A DNA stretch of 33,605 nt, taken from positions 1 to 33,605 of the forward strand of contig DKGO01000147.1 in NCBI GenBank assembly GCA_002453315.1, in the 5' to 3' direction. The stretch is from Caryophanales bacterium UBA6768 (GTDB taxonomy: Bacteria; Bacillota; Bacilli; Bacillales_D; Amphibacillaceae). Below, one piece after another: positions 1 through 8,104 of the stretch; the stretch's first letter is position 1; every line of letters begins with the position of its first letter. A program made the translations under genes and the position numbers. The notes beneath the pieces are model-generated. The model was not told where the DNA came from. It saw only the letters and a program-made list of their open reading frames with translations, and did no database searches.

Positions 1-445
1 CACTTGAAATCACGGTTTTTTCATTTTTCAGAGGAGCTAGACGCCCTAGCACACTTGAAATCACAGTTTTATCATTTTTCAGAGGAGCTAGACGCCCTGG
101 CACACTTGAAATCACAATTTTTTCGTTTTTCAGAGGAGCTAGACGCCCTAGCACACTTGAAATCACGCTTTTCCCATTTTTCAGAGGAGCTAGACGCCCT
201 AGCACACTTGAAATCACGATTTTTTATTTTTCAGAGGAGCTAGACGCCCTAGCACACTTGAAATCACAGTTTTATCATTTTTCAGAGGGGCTAGACTCCC
301 TAGCACACTTGAAATCACGATTTTTTCATTTTTCAGAGGAGCTAGACGCCCTAGCACACTTGAAATCACGATTTTTTCATTTTTCAGAGGAGCTAGACGC
401 CCTAGCACACTTGAAATCACAGTTTTATCATTTTTCAGAGGAGCA
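1..445. repeat. Tandem array, nine units of ~51 bp
   Basis: Units begin at 1, 52, 103, 154, 205, 255, 306, 357 and 408; all are 51 bp except the fifth, which is 50 bp, and the array may continue left of the window. Each unit has a conserved half (CACTTGAAATCAC), a variable T-rich centre and the segment GCTAGACGCCCTAGC, whose arms GCTAG/CTAGC can form a 5-bp stem with a 5-nt loop. Because 51 is a multiple of three, the array gives long open frames on both strands, but the single-base deletion in unit 5 shifts the frame and no credible start site precedes it, so I read it as non-coding. Confidence 0.9.
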
Positions 446-491
446 AACGGCTCTTGCAAATTAAGAGTCACGTTTTTTGCCTTTTCCAAAA

Positions 492-599
492 TTATGATTC
501 AGGTGTATTTACTATATTATTCGCGGGAATTGTTAATCTTCCTAATATTTCCGAAAAATACGGTTCTTCTATTTCAGCATCCGTTAATGCCTTTTTCAT
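492..599 (-). pseudogene. 35-aa ORF, possible remnant of a frameshifted gene
   Basis: On the minus strand an ATG at 599 opens a 35-codon frame beginning MKKALTDAEIEEPYF and ending NTPES. Immediately upstream, in another frame, lies a protein-like stretch (LQQFKQLGEANFIPRLKK) whose TGA stop overlaps this ATG inside a run of seven A residues. Restoring one A would fuse both into one continuous frame. This may be the tail of a decayed gene, or a translationally coupled small ORF; there is no good ribosome binding site for it on its own. The family is not recognised. The 51-bp array starts about 47 bp beyond its stop codon. Confidence 0.3.
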
Positions 600-710
600 T
601 TTTTTAGTCTGGGGATGAAATTGGCTTCCCCTAATTGTTTAAATTGTTGTAAAATGATGGGGAGGCAACCCGTGTGAAAGAGTCTGTTTTTCAAATATTG
701 GGAGTGATGA

Positions 711-1478
711 ATGGTGCATTTAGATGATTATTTACAGAGAATTGGTATTACTAGGAATGGGTTGAGTCCGGATAAATTTGAGGCACTTAAGCAGTTGCAA
801 TTGCATCATTTGTTACACGTGCCTTTTGAAAATTTGGATGTGATTAGGGGTATCCCGATTATTTTAGATGTGCGTGCTTTTTATGAAAAAGTAGTGACTA
901 ATCACCGTGGAGGTTATTGTTATGAGTTAAATGGCCTGTTTAATTGGTTATTACAACAGCTTGGTTATGATTGTTATCTCGTCGCAGCAACAGTGTTACG
1001 CCCTGACGGAACCTTTGCAACGGAAAGAAGCCATGCTACACAAATTGTCGTGTTGGATCAACCGTATGTGGTTGATGTCGGTTTCGGGGACTCAACTTAC
1101 CAGCCCCTGCCCTTAACAGGTGAAGTACACGAAGATGTAAGTGGAAAATATCGAATCAGGAAAAACAACAATGATACGTATGATCTGCAAAGGAAAAAGG
1201 GTGTTGGCAATTGGATAACATTGCAACGAATTGAAATGACACAATGGGACTTGGAAGATTTCGATCAGGCTTGTCATTTTAATCAAACATCTCCAAATTC
1301 TACTTTTACAAAACATGATATTGTGACAATAGCAACATTGAATGGCCGATACACATTGTCAGATAAGGAATTAACAATTACTAAACATGGGAATAAAAAG
1401 AAGCAGGTATTGACAGAGGAAGAAAAATCATCGGTTTTGAAAGGGTATTTTCGGATTGAAGAAAAAACTATAAGATAA
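711..1478 (+). CDS. Arylamine N-acetyltransferase (NAT)
   Basis: A 255-aa cytosolic protein of the NAT family, which moves an acetyl group from acetyl-CoA to arylamines, hydrazines or related amines by way of an acetyl-cysteine intermediate. The family catalytic triad is visible: Cys70 in RGGYCYELN, His108 in RSHATQIV and Asp122 in VVDVGFGD, with spacing close to that of known NATs (Cys69, His107, Asp122). The N-terminal motif HVPFENLDV (about residues 36-44) is also typical. The ATG at 711 follows GGGAG at about 700-704. It is a single gene with no operon partner: a repeat array lies on each side. The natural substrate cannot be read from the sequence; in bacilli these enzymes are usually regarded as detoxifying. 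Confidence 0.93.
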   Translation: MVHLDDYLQRIGITRNGLSPDKFEALKQLQLHHLLHVPFENLDVIRGIPIILDVRAFYEKVVTNHRGGYCYELNGLFNWLLQQLGYDCYLVAATVLRPDGTFATERSHATQIVVLDQPYVVDVGFGDSTYQPLPLTGEVHEDVSGKYRIRKNNNDTYDLQRKKGVGNWITLQRIEMTQWDLEDFDQACHFNQTSPNSTFTKHDIVTIATLNGRYTLSDKELTITKHGNKKKQVLTEEEKSSVLKGYFRIEEKTIR

Positions 1479-1497
1479 GTGGTGATAATTTGAATGA

Positions 1498-1555
1498 CCG
1501 CACATAAACCGTATTCACCGCACATAAACGTTGCCGGACCGCACATAAACATGGG
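1498..1555. repeat. Three copies of the 20-22-bp CCGCACATAAAC repeat
   Basis: Units begin at 1498, 1518 and 1539 with the core CCGCACATAAAC, separated by short variable segments such as GTTGCCGGA. The same repeat forms a nine-unit array at 11018-11203. It starts 20 bp after the stop codon of the NAT gene. Confidence 0.85.
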
Positions 1556-1637
1556 GAATTGAATAGTTCCTGGCTAAAGCATCATGAACTTCTGGTAACC
1601 GCTATCCATTGTTAAAAATTGAGGTTTTATTCTATTC

Positions 1638-1665
1638 TTGACCGTATAGTTGTTTCCTTTATAAT
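1638..1665 (+). promoter_or_regulatory. Candidate sigma-A promoter of the two-component operon
   Basis: TTGACC (1638-1643), 16-bp spacer, TATAAT (1660-1665). It lies about 170 bp upstream of the histidine kinase start, so a transcript would have a leader of about 160 nt. The remainder of the 1479-1833 gap holds the three-unit repeat at its left end and otherwise only AT-rich sequence. Confidence 0.6.
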
Positions 1666-1833
1666 GAATTTGGACAGGAAGTCACCTGGCAAATTTATTA
1701 TAAAGGATTTTTTTATATCGTGTATGGTGAAACATTCGTGTCTTCAGATTAAATGAATGCAACGATAGTAATATAAAATATGGCTATAGTATGATAAAAT
1801 ATTCGACAACTAATAATGTTTTGAGGGAATCCG

Positions 1834-2607
1834 ATGTTAACATATGAAAGTTATTTTTTGATTACGTTAATTAGTATTTTGGGTCCTGTCCTTGGAGTTG
1901 TGGGGCTGTTTTTTTATAATGTTTTTGAGAAGCAAATTTATTTGCTACAAATAGAAAATAGGCGGGTTTCTTTGGAAAAGGAATTAGAGGTTAGGAAGTA
2001 TTTACAGCTCAGTCAACAAATTCAGCCTCATTTTTTATTTAATGCGCTCAATTCCCTTTTTAGTCTTTTGCGATTAGGGGAGTATGAGAAGCTCTCAAAA
2101 TCTTTTGAACATTTAATTATGTATTTACGCTCATTGTATGATGAAAGGGAAAGTATTTTTTATCATATTTCTGATGAGGTTGCACATACGCAAAATTATT
2201 TAGAAATTCAAAAGTTACGGTTTGGTGAAAGGCTTGAAATTCTCTGGTGGCATGATAAAGGGCTTGAAAATTATTATATTATTCAATATTTGTTAATTAC
2301 GATTGTTGAAAATTCGTTTAAACATGGTTTGGAAAATGTCGAAGGGAACTTTTCTATTTCCATTAGACTTCGTAGAAAAGGTGACAATAAATTGGAGTTA
2401 ATTGTAAAGGATTCAGGTCCAGGTTTTTCTAACAATCCATTCCGTGACACAAAGGGTGTTGGGTTAAAAAATGTCAAAAATCAATTGGATTACTTGTTTC
2501 ATTCGGAGGCAAAAATTGATGTAAACTATGGGAGCCCAAATGATGAAGGGGCGATTGTTTCTGTAACGATGCCGTTAATTAAGGATTTAAGGGAGATTCA
2601 AAAATGA
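1834..2607 (+). CDS. Sensor histidine kinase, YesM/LytS type, without extracellular sensor
   Basis: A 257-aa membrane-anchored histidine kinase. There is one hydrophobic segment (about residues 7-30), then a short coiled linker and the His_kinase domain with QQIQPHFLFNALN, where His66 is the expected phosphorylation site. The HATPase_c domain follows: N box IVENSFKHG (Asn160), G1 box KDSGPGF (Asp193) and G2 box GVGLKNV (208-214). Typical YesM kinases are more than 550 aa, with a large extracellular domain and HAMP; both are absent here, so this kinase probably depends on a partner to sense its signal. The ATG at 1834 follows GAGGG. Its stop overlaps the start of the response regulator by 4 bp (ATGA), so the two are translationally coupled. 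Confidence 0.9.
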   Translation: MLTYESYFLITLISILGPVLGVVGLFFYNVFEKQIYLLQIENRRVSLEKELEVRKYLQLSQQIQPHFLFNALNSLFSLLRLGEYEKLSKSFEHLIMYLRSLYDERESIFYHISDEVAHTQNYLEIQKLRFGERLEILWWHDKGLENYYIIQYLLITIVENSFKHGLENVEGNFSISIRLRRKGDNKLELIVKDSGPGFSNNPFRDTKGVGLKNVKNQLDYLFHSEAKIDVNYGSPNDEGAIVSVTMPLIKDLREIQK

Positions 2608-3323
2608 ATGTGTTAATTATGGATGATGAGCCGTTAGAGTTGAGACAATTGGAATTTTTAATGAACAAATATTTCCCAGCATGGAAGGTTTTCAAAGCAA
2701 TCAATGGTACTGAGGCAATACAGCTTGCAATGAAACTGGTTGAAGATGATGTTGTCTTTCATTTAGCGTTAGTAGATATTAAATTGCCGGGAAAGGACGG
2801 GTTATCTATAACAGAAAAGCTAAAAGAAATGATGCCTGACATGGATGTTATTGTTATTTCTGCCTTTCAAAAGTTTGAATATGCGAAACAATCCATTCAA
2901 TTGAAAGTACTTGATTATCTCGTAAAACCAATTATAGAAGATGAGTTTGTTGATATTTTGGAAAGCTATGTAAAAAATAATCATAATACAGTATTTCAAT
3001 CTAAAATTATTTCTGATGCGATAGAGATTATTAAATTATCTTATCATGAACCAATAAAGTTGTCAGAAATTGCAGATCAATTATTCGTTAATTCAAGTTA
3101 CTTAAGTAGGTTGTTTAGTGAAGAAACGGGAGTGTCATTTTCAGAATTCCTGTTGGAATATCGAATCAAAATTGCGCAAGAATTGTTAATAAGGAAAGAC
3201 TGGAGTATTCAACACATATCAGATGCATGTGGATTTAGTAGTCAACACTATTTCAGTACCTCTTTCAAAAAAATAACTAATGTCACTCCCGGTCAATATC
3301 GGGAAATGAATAAACTGAAATGA
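2604..3323 (+). CDS. Response regulator, REC plus AraC-type HTH (YesN family)
   Basis: A 239-aa cytosolic transcription regulator paired with the upstream kinase. The receiver domain (about 1-120) shows the acidic pair Asp7-Asp8, the phospho-acceptor Asp58 in LALVDIKLPG and the conserved Lys in DYLVKP. The C-terminal part (about 135-239) is an AraC-type double helix-turn-helix with LSEIADQLFVNSSYLSRLF and the family signature around ISDACGFSSQHYFS...FKK. It is shorter than many YesN proteins (over 350 aa), having only a short linker between the domains. The likely target is the promoter in front of the binding-protein gene at 4474, whose -35 region is poor and may need an activator; this is inference from position. 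Confidence 0.92.
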   Translation: MNVLIMDDEPLELRQLEFLMNKYFPAWKVFKAINGTEAIQLAMKLVEDDVVFHLALVDIKLPGKDGLSITEKLKEMMPDMDVIVISAFQKFEYAKQSIQLKVLDYLVKPIIEDEFVDILESYVKNNHNTVFQSKIISDAIEIIKLSYHEPIKLSEIADQLFVNSSYLSRLFSEETGVSFSEFLLEYRIKIAQELLIRKDWSIQHISDACGFSSQHYFSTSFKKITNVTPGQYREMNKLK

Positions 3324-3333
3324 AAGGACTGTC

Positions 3334-4389
3334 ATGATGAACTTTCAAAGAACCCCAAGCTTAACTATTTTTATCGGTAGTTGGTTAACTGTTAATATTG
3401 TCTTTTTAGCTGGTGAAGTTGTGTTAAGGTATGGGGCATTGTCAGGGCTATTAATGATTGTTTCATTTTTGTTAGCTTTTATTTTTGTGATTCCTTTTTT
3501 AAAAATGTCATTTCAGTTAGAAGGACACTCCTTTTTATACAATGTGACACAATCGATGATACTGTTAAGATCATTAATCATTAATTGTTTAATTTGGTAT
3601 TTACTCATATCCTATGATCTGATTCCTATTTATTATGTTGTCGGGATTGTTTTACTTGTTGTTTTAATTCAGCTTTATTTTTTTAAAAAATGGCCCCGGA
3701 TTGAAGGGTTTATTTATATGACCAATGGGTTTCTATTGTTTTGTTTAGCCATTTTGTTACCTAACAACCTTTATTTACAAGTCGGTTTAGAAACTGTTTA
3801 TCATAATTTATTACATTATCATCCAAGAACATTACATTTATCCCCAGAGGGAGAGTGGCATGTTTTTGTCCTATTACTAGTCGTTTTTTTCGTTAATTTC
3901 TTCATGTATATTCCAATTTTAAAACAATATATGGGACGCGATTTTAAAGTCGGTATTAGAAAGTTATTTATTGGAATTACAATTATTGCAACGCTAATTT
4001 TAGCCTTTTCCACTGTATCTATTGTTGCGGTGACGCACGATATTAAAGCGGATTTTTTTAATGCCACACTGTTATTATTAATTGATAAACAGACAACCAC
4101 CTCTTTTGTTTTTACGATGATTTTTTTTATTATTTATATGTTATTGATTTTCGAGATATTAATTTCGTATTATGTGTTTAAGTCACAATGGAAGAGTCAT
4201 AGTAGTAAAAGAGGAATGGCATTTGCGGTGGCATCATTTATTAGTGGATTAATCATTTTATTAATGGTGTATTTTAATGTATCTTTATCTGTCCTATCAA
4301 TCTATATCTTTTTTGGTATAGGTACAAGTCTTATTACCATAATTTTACTAATTTTAACTTTCAAGCATTATAAAGTAAAGAAAATATAA
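3334..4389 (+). CDS. Multi-pass membrane protein of unknown function, possibly YkvI/APC-like
   Basis: A 351-aa very hydrophobic protein with roughly ten predicted membrane segments and a basic C-terminus (FKHYKVKKI). The first segment reads FIGSWLTVNIVFLAGEVVLR followed by YG, which resembles the start of the B. subtilis YkvI type (COG3949; about 345 aa, APC-like fold), where a similar FIG...G.E...FG pattern occurs. I regard that as a weak family guess made from memory. It begins 10 bp after the response regulator stop and ends about 85 bp before the solute-binding protein gene, so it belongs with the two-component genes. Because the kinase lacks a sensor, this protein may act as transporter-like sensor; it could equally be a separate uptake permease. 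Confidence 0.55.
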   Translation: MMNFQRTPSLTIFIGSWLTVNIVFLAGEVVLRYGALSGLLMIVSFLLAFIFVIPFLKMSFQLEGHSFLYNVTQSMILLRSLIINCLIWYLLISYDLIPIYYVVGIVLLVVLIQLYFFKKWPRIEGFIYMTNGFLLFCLAILLPNNLYLQVGLETVYHNLLHYHPRTLHLSPEGEWHVFVLLLVVFFVNFFMYIPILKQYMGRDFKVGIRKLFIGITIIATLILAFSTVSIVAVTHDIKADFFNATLLLLIDKQTTTSFVFTMIFFIIYMLLIFEILISYYVFKSQWKSHSSKRGMAFAVASFISGLIILLMVYFNVSLSVLSIYIFFGIGTSLITIILLILTFKHYKVKKI

Positions 4390-4410
4390 AATCTAGGCAT
4401 AATATCATAA

Positions 4411-4425
4411 ATGTAAACGTTTTTT
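4411..4425. promoter_or_regulatory. Candidate cre (CcpA) site
   Basis: ATGTAAACGTTTTTT matches the degenerate cre consensus WTGNAANCGNWNNCW except for the C near the right end. It lies just upstream of a TATAAT at 4431-4436, in the promoter region of the transporter operon, where CcpA binding would repress during growth on preferred sugars. Confidence 0.3.
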
Positions 4426-4430
4426 TTCTC

Positions 4431-4436
4431 TATAAT
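4431..4436 (+). promoter_or_regulatory. Candidate -10 box of the peptide transporter operon
   Basis: TATAAT at 4431-4436, 38 bp before the start codon at 4474. At the expected -35 position (about 4408-4413) there is no TTGACA-like sequence, which fits a promoter that depends on an activator such as the neighbouring AraC-type response regulator. Confidence 0.35.
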
Positions 4437-4473
4437 ATTGTGTAATCATAAAATATTATAGGAGGGAAATTGA

Positions 4474-6099
4474 ATGAAGAAGTGGCTTTTATTTGCTATG
4501 ATGTTTACTTTACTTATCGTTGTAAGCGCTTGTTCCGGTGGTGGGAATTCCAACACAGGTTCGGACAGTAATGGTAATAGTGATTCAGGAACTAATGCTG
4601 ATTCCGATGAAAAAGTGTTAATCATCGGTCTTGAAGCAGAACCTACGTCTTTTGACGCACACCAACTATCAGATTATAATACAAGCCGTGCAGCAATGGA
4701 ATTGTATAATCAGTTAGTTCGTTTTAAGGATGGAAGTACAGAATTAGAAGCTGATTTAGCTGAGAAATGGGATATTTCCGAGGATGGACTAGAATATACA
4801 TTTTATTTAAGGGATGATGTAGAATTTCATGATGGTACTCCCTTCAATGCTGAGGCAGTAAAGTTTAGTATTGACAGACAAATAGATGAGGATCATCCGT
4901 TCCACGATACAGGACAATATCCTTATGCAGATTTTACCTTTGGCATGGTTGATCATGTAGAAGTGGTTGATGAGTTTGAAGTGAAAATCGTTCTTAGCGA
5001 ACCATTTGCACCATTTTTAAGTAATATTGCCATGCACTCTGCAAGTATCGTTAGTCCATCGGCTGTGGAAGAATTCGGTGCTGACTTTAGTGAAAATGCA
5101 GTAGGTACTGGGCCATATATGTTAAAATCATGGGAACCAGGTGTTGAAGTAATCTTAGAAAAAAACCCTAATTACTTTAAAGAAGAAGCAAAAATTGATC
5201 GTTTAATTTTTAAACCAATAACTGAAGATGAAACTAGATTAGTAGAATTAGAAGCTGGAAATATAGATTTAATTGTGAATGTTCCTCCAGATGATTTGTT
5301 GAGATTAAGAGATGACGAAAATGTTCAAGTTATCGAAGACCCAAGTATGCACGTATGGTGGACAGCGTTCAATACTCAACAAGAACCGTTTGACGATGTC
5401 AGAGTGAGACAAGCTTTTAACTATGCCATTGATAAAGAAGCGATTATTGATAATATTTTACAAGGTACAGGCGAGTTAGCTCATAGTCCATTGCCTCCGA
5501 TTGTTTGGGGATACAATAATGACTTGGAAAATTATGAGTATGACCCTGATAAAGCGATGGAGTTGTTAGAGGAAGCTGGATATGGGGATGGCCTGGAAGT
5601 AACTTATACGATTCCAGAATCTGGTTCTGGAATGCAACAACCACAGTCGATGGCTGTCGCTATTCAATCAGATTTAGCCAAGGTTGGTGTAGATCTTGAA
5701 ATTGAAATCGTCGAGTGGGGAACTTATATTGATCAAGTATTCGTCCCGCTTGAGGAAAGTACCATGGAAATGCACCAAATGTCTTGGATTGGTGATAATG
5801 GTGACCCGGATAACTTCTTATACATTTTATTAAGTGGTGAGCAGTGGCCAACGGCTGGATTTAATGACTCATATTACCAAAATGATAGAGTTGATGAGTT
5901 ATTGAAGAAAGCTAGAGTAACAAAAGACAAAGCCGAAAGAACTGAAATGTATAAAGAGGTGCAAGAAATTGTGATGGAGGAGGCACCTTGGATTGTATTA
6001 GATCATGAAATGCAAACGATTGTTGCATCTAAGAAATTAAAGGATTTCCAATTACATCCAACTGGTGTTTTCAGATTCTCAGTAGCAGATATTGAGTAA
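4474..6099 (+). CDS. Oligopeptide/dipeptide ABC transporter, solute-binding lipoprotein
   Basis: A 541-aa extracellular lipoprotein of the SBP_bac_5 family (OppA/DppA type). The signal peptide MKKWLLFAMMFTLLIVVSAC carries a lipobox (VSAC, lipidated Cys20), followed by a Gly/Ser/Asn/Asp-rich linker to about residue 48. Family motifs are clear: GLEAEPTSFDAHQ, LAEKWDISEDGLEYTFYLR, DDVEFHDGTPFNAEAVKFSI, GTGPY and the hinge-region PFDDVRVRQAFNYAIDKEAI. It delivers peptide or a related ligand to the permeases encoded just downstream. The start has a strong AGGAGGG site. A hairpin follows the gene, which would favour higher expression of the binding protein than of the membrane parts. The ligand cannot be told from sequence. 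Confidence 0.93.
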   Translation: MKKWLLFAMMFTLLIVVSACSGGGNSNTGSDSNGNSDSGTNADSDEKVLIIGLEAEPTSFDAHQLSDYNTSRAAMELYNQLVRFKDGSTELEADLAEKWDISEDGLEYTFYLRDDVEFHDGTPFNAEAVKFSIDRQIDEDHPFHDTGQYPYADFTFGMVDHVEVVDEFEVKIVLSEPFAPFLSNIAMHSASIVSPSAVEEFGADFSENAVGTGPYMLKSWEPGVEVILEKNPNYFKEEAKIDRLIFKPITEDETRLVELEAGNIDLIVNVPPDDLLRLRDDENVQVIEDPSMHVWWTAFNTQQEPFDDVRVRQAFNYAIDKEAIIDNILQGTGELAHSPLPPIVWGYNNDLENYEYDPDKAMELLEEAGYGDGLEVTYTIPESGSGMQQPQSMAVAIQSDLAKVGVDLEIEIVEWGTYIDQVFVPLEESTMEMHQMSWIGDNGDPDNFLYILLSGEQWPTAGFNDSYYQNDRVDELLKKARVTKDKAERTEMYKEVQEIVMEEAPWIVLDHEMQTIVASKKLKDFQLHPTGVFRFSVADIE

Positions 6100-6106
6100 A
6101 TAAAAT

Positions 6107-6136
6107 AAAGGGGGGAGATTAATTCTTCCCCTTTTT
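6107..6136 (+). terminator. Intercistronic hairpin, probable partial terminator
   Basis: AAAGGGG and CCCCTTT arms around a short AT-rich loop, followed by a short T run. It lies 8 bp after the binding-protein stop and 40 bp before the permease start, the common position for a read-through terminator or mRNA-stabilising hairpin in binding-protein operons. Confidence 0.65.
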
Positions 6137-6175
6137 AAAATATTTATGTAAGTTTTCGAAGGAAGGGATCACGAA

Positions 6176-7123
6176 ATGACGTCCTATATTTTAAAGAGGT
6201 TTGTTGGATTAATCCCTGTATTGTTAGGTGTAACGATTTTGGTTTTTGGGATTATGCATTTGTCTCCCGGTGACCCTGCAAAAATAATGTTAGGACCAAA
6301 AGCGACGGCAGAATCGATAGAAAAATTACATGTTCAATTAGGTCTTGATCAACCTGTTGTGACACAATATGTCACATGGATTTCCAATGTCATTCAAGGG
6401 GATTGGGGCCGGTCAATTCAATTAAAGATGGCTGTACTTCCGCTCGTATTAGAACGTTTTAAAGCGACAATGTTACTTACCTTTTTTGGTGCTTTTTTTG
6501 CAACGTTGATTGGGATTGGTGTTGGCGTAATTTCGGCCTATAAAAAGTATTCATGGATCGATAGAGGATTAATGTTGTTTGTTTTAGTAGGTTTCTGTAT
6601 GCCTGTATTTTGGTTGGGAATTATTTTGCAAATAACCTTTGGACTAAAATTAGGTTGGTTTCCTATTTCTGGAATGACTACATCAGGTGTGACTGGGTTT
6701 ATGGATGTATTGAAACATCTTGTATTACCATCGTTAGCCCTTTCAGCAGGGTCTGGTGCAGTGATTGCAAGGATGACTAGATCAGGGATGCTTGAAGTGT
6801 TTGAAGAAGATTATATTAGAACAGCCCGTGCAAAAGGAATTACTGAACGAAGGGTCGTTTATATTCATACATTAAAAAATGCCTTCATACCGGTTTTAAC
6901 AGTGCTTGGAATGCAAATTGGCTTTTTATTAGCTGGATCCGTTTTGATTGAAATGGTATTTGCATGGCCAGGGATTGGTACATTGATGATCAATGGAATA
7001 CTAGCAAGGGACTTTCCGCTCGTTCAAGGGATTATTTTACTCGTTGCAACAACTTATGTACTTGTTAATTTATTAGTTGATGTACTATATGCCGTACTAG
7101 ATCCACGAATATCGTATAAGTAG
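6176..7123 (+). CDS. Peptide ABC transporter permease, DppB/OppB type
   Basis: A 315-aa inner-membrane permease of the BPD_transp_1 family with about six membrane helices. The N-terminal pattern YILKRFVGLIPVLLGVTILVF and the PGDPA motif (about residues 31-36) mark the DppB/GsiC half of the heterodimeric channel. The EAA loop that contacts the ATPases reads ARAKGITERRVVYIHTLKNA (about 217-237). The C-terminus DPRISYK is typical of the subfamily. It forms the translocation pore together with the product of the next gene, which starts 14 bp downstream. The start codon is the ATG at 6176, preceded by GAAGGGATC. Confidence 0.93.
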   Translation: MTSYILKRFVGLIPVLLGVTILVFGIMHLSPGDPAKIMLGPKATAESIEKLHVQLGLDQPVVTQYVTWISNVIQGDWGRSIQLKMAVLPLVLERFKATMLLTFFGAFFATLIGIGVGVISAYKKYSWIDRGLMLFVLVGFCMPVFWLGIILQITFGLKLGWFPISGMTTSGVTGFMDVLKHLVLPSLALSAGSGAVIARMTRSGMLEVFEEDYIRTARAKGITERRVVYIHTLKNAFIPVLTVLGMQIGFLLAGSVLIEMVFAWPGIGTLMINGILARDFPLVQGIILLVATTYVLVNLLVDVLYAVLDPRISYK

Positions 7124-7137
7124 GTTGGTGAAATACA

Positions 7138-8043
7138 TTGGAACTAAAATTGGATAACAATGAAGAGTCTATCAATAAGGATATAGAGGTTAGCTCTCAG
7201 GTAGAAGGGCCCTATAAAGTGGCTTTTAAAAAGCTGATTAAAGATAAAGCCGCTGTAGTGGGGATGGCAATATTATTTATTATCATGATAATTTCTGCCT
7301 TAGCACCAATACTTCCTATAAAAGATCCATTAGAAGTGGAATTAGCTAATCGACTTTTACCTATCGGGTCTGAAGGGCATTTGCTTGGAACAGATGATGT
7401 CGGTAGGGATTTATTAAGTCGCGTCATTTGGGGAGGGCAAATTTCAGTATCCGTTGGATTTATTGCGGTTGGTATTGCTTTATTTTTTGGAACGATATTA
7501 GGGTTAATTGCTGGATATTTTCAAAAATTTTGGGATTCTACGATTATGCGGTTTATGGATATTTTAATGGCATTCCCTTATGTGTTGTTGGCGATTGCGA
7601 TAATTGCAGCGCTAGGTCCGGGCTTAATCAATACGATGATTGCGATAAGTATCGTTGGTATTCCGTATTATGCAAGAATAGTGCGGGGAAGTACGTTAAT
7701 TTATCGCAATATGGAATTTGTTCAGGCGGAAAGAGCATTAGGGGCAGGTCATGTCCATATTATTTTTAAACATATTTTGCCGAATTGCTTTCCCGCATTA
7801 ATCGTTGCCGCAAGCTTGGATGTTGGTTGGATGATATTGGCGGCTTCGGGAATGAGTTTTTTAGGGTTAGGGGCACAACCACCGACAGCTGAGTGGGGTG
7901 TGATGCTAAGTGAAGGGCAGAAATTTATTCGAATTTCGCCGATTATTAGTATTCTACCTGGAATTGCTATCTTTTTAGTCGTATTATCTCTTAACTTAAT
8001 TGGTGATGGATTGAGGGATGCGTTAGATCCTAAAACTAAATAA
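7138..8043 (+). CDS. Peptide ABC transporter permease, DppC/OppC type
   Basis: A 301-aa permease, the second half of the channel. The N-terminal cytoplasmic region is followed by the OppC_N helix (DKAAVVGMAILFIIMIISAL), then the HLLGTDDVGRDLLSRVIWG motif diagnostic of this subfamily and five further helices. The EAA loop is ERALGAGHVHIIFKHILPN. The C-terminus GDGLRDALDPKTK is characteristic. Translation begins at TTG 7138, preceded by GGTTGGTG; no ATG fits. It ends about 60 bp before the DUF1028 gene in the same operon. Confidence 0.92.
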   Translation: MELKLDNNEESINKDIEVSSQVEGPYKVAFKKLIKDKAAVVGMAILFIIMIISALAPILPIKDPLEVELANRLLPIGSEGHLLGTDDVGRDLLSRVIWGGQISVSVGFIAVGIALFFGTILGLIAGYFQKFWDSTIMRFMDILMAFPYVLLAIAIIAALGPGLINTMIAISIVGIPYYARIVRGSTLIYRNMEFVQAERALGAGHVHIIFKHILPNCFPALIVAASLDVGWMILAASGMSFLGLGAQPPTAEWGVMLSEGQKFIRISPIISILPGIAIFLVVLSLNLIGDGLRDALDPKTK

Positions 8044-8104
8044 AAGGAACGAATTTTTTGAAAAATGTATTCGCATATAAAAATATTTGAGGAGGAAATG
8101 AATC

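Noticed and set aside
1..489. Open frames on both strands with 17-residue repeats
   Set aside because: They arise because 51 bp is a multiple of three and the unit lacks stops; a one-base deletion in unit 5 breaks the plus frame and there is no ribosome binding site.
1702..1752. Ten-codon ORFs in the leader of the kinase gene
   Set aside because: Two overlapping short frames exist, but spacing to the only AAAGGA is poor and such frames are expected by chance.
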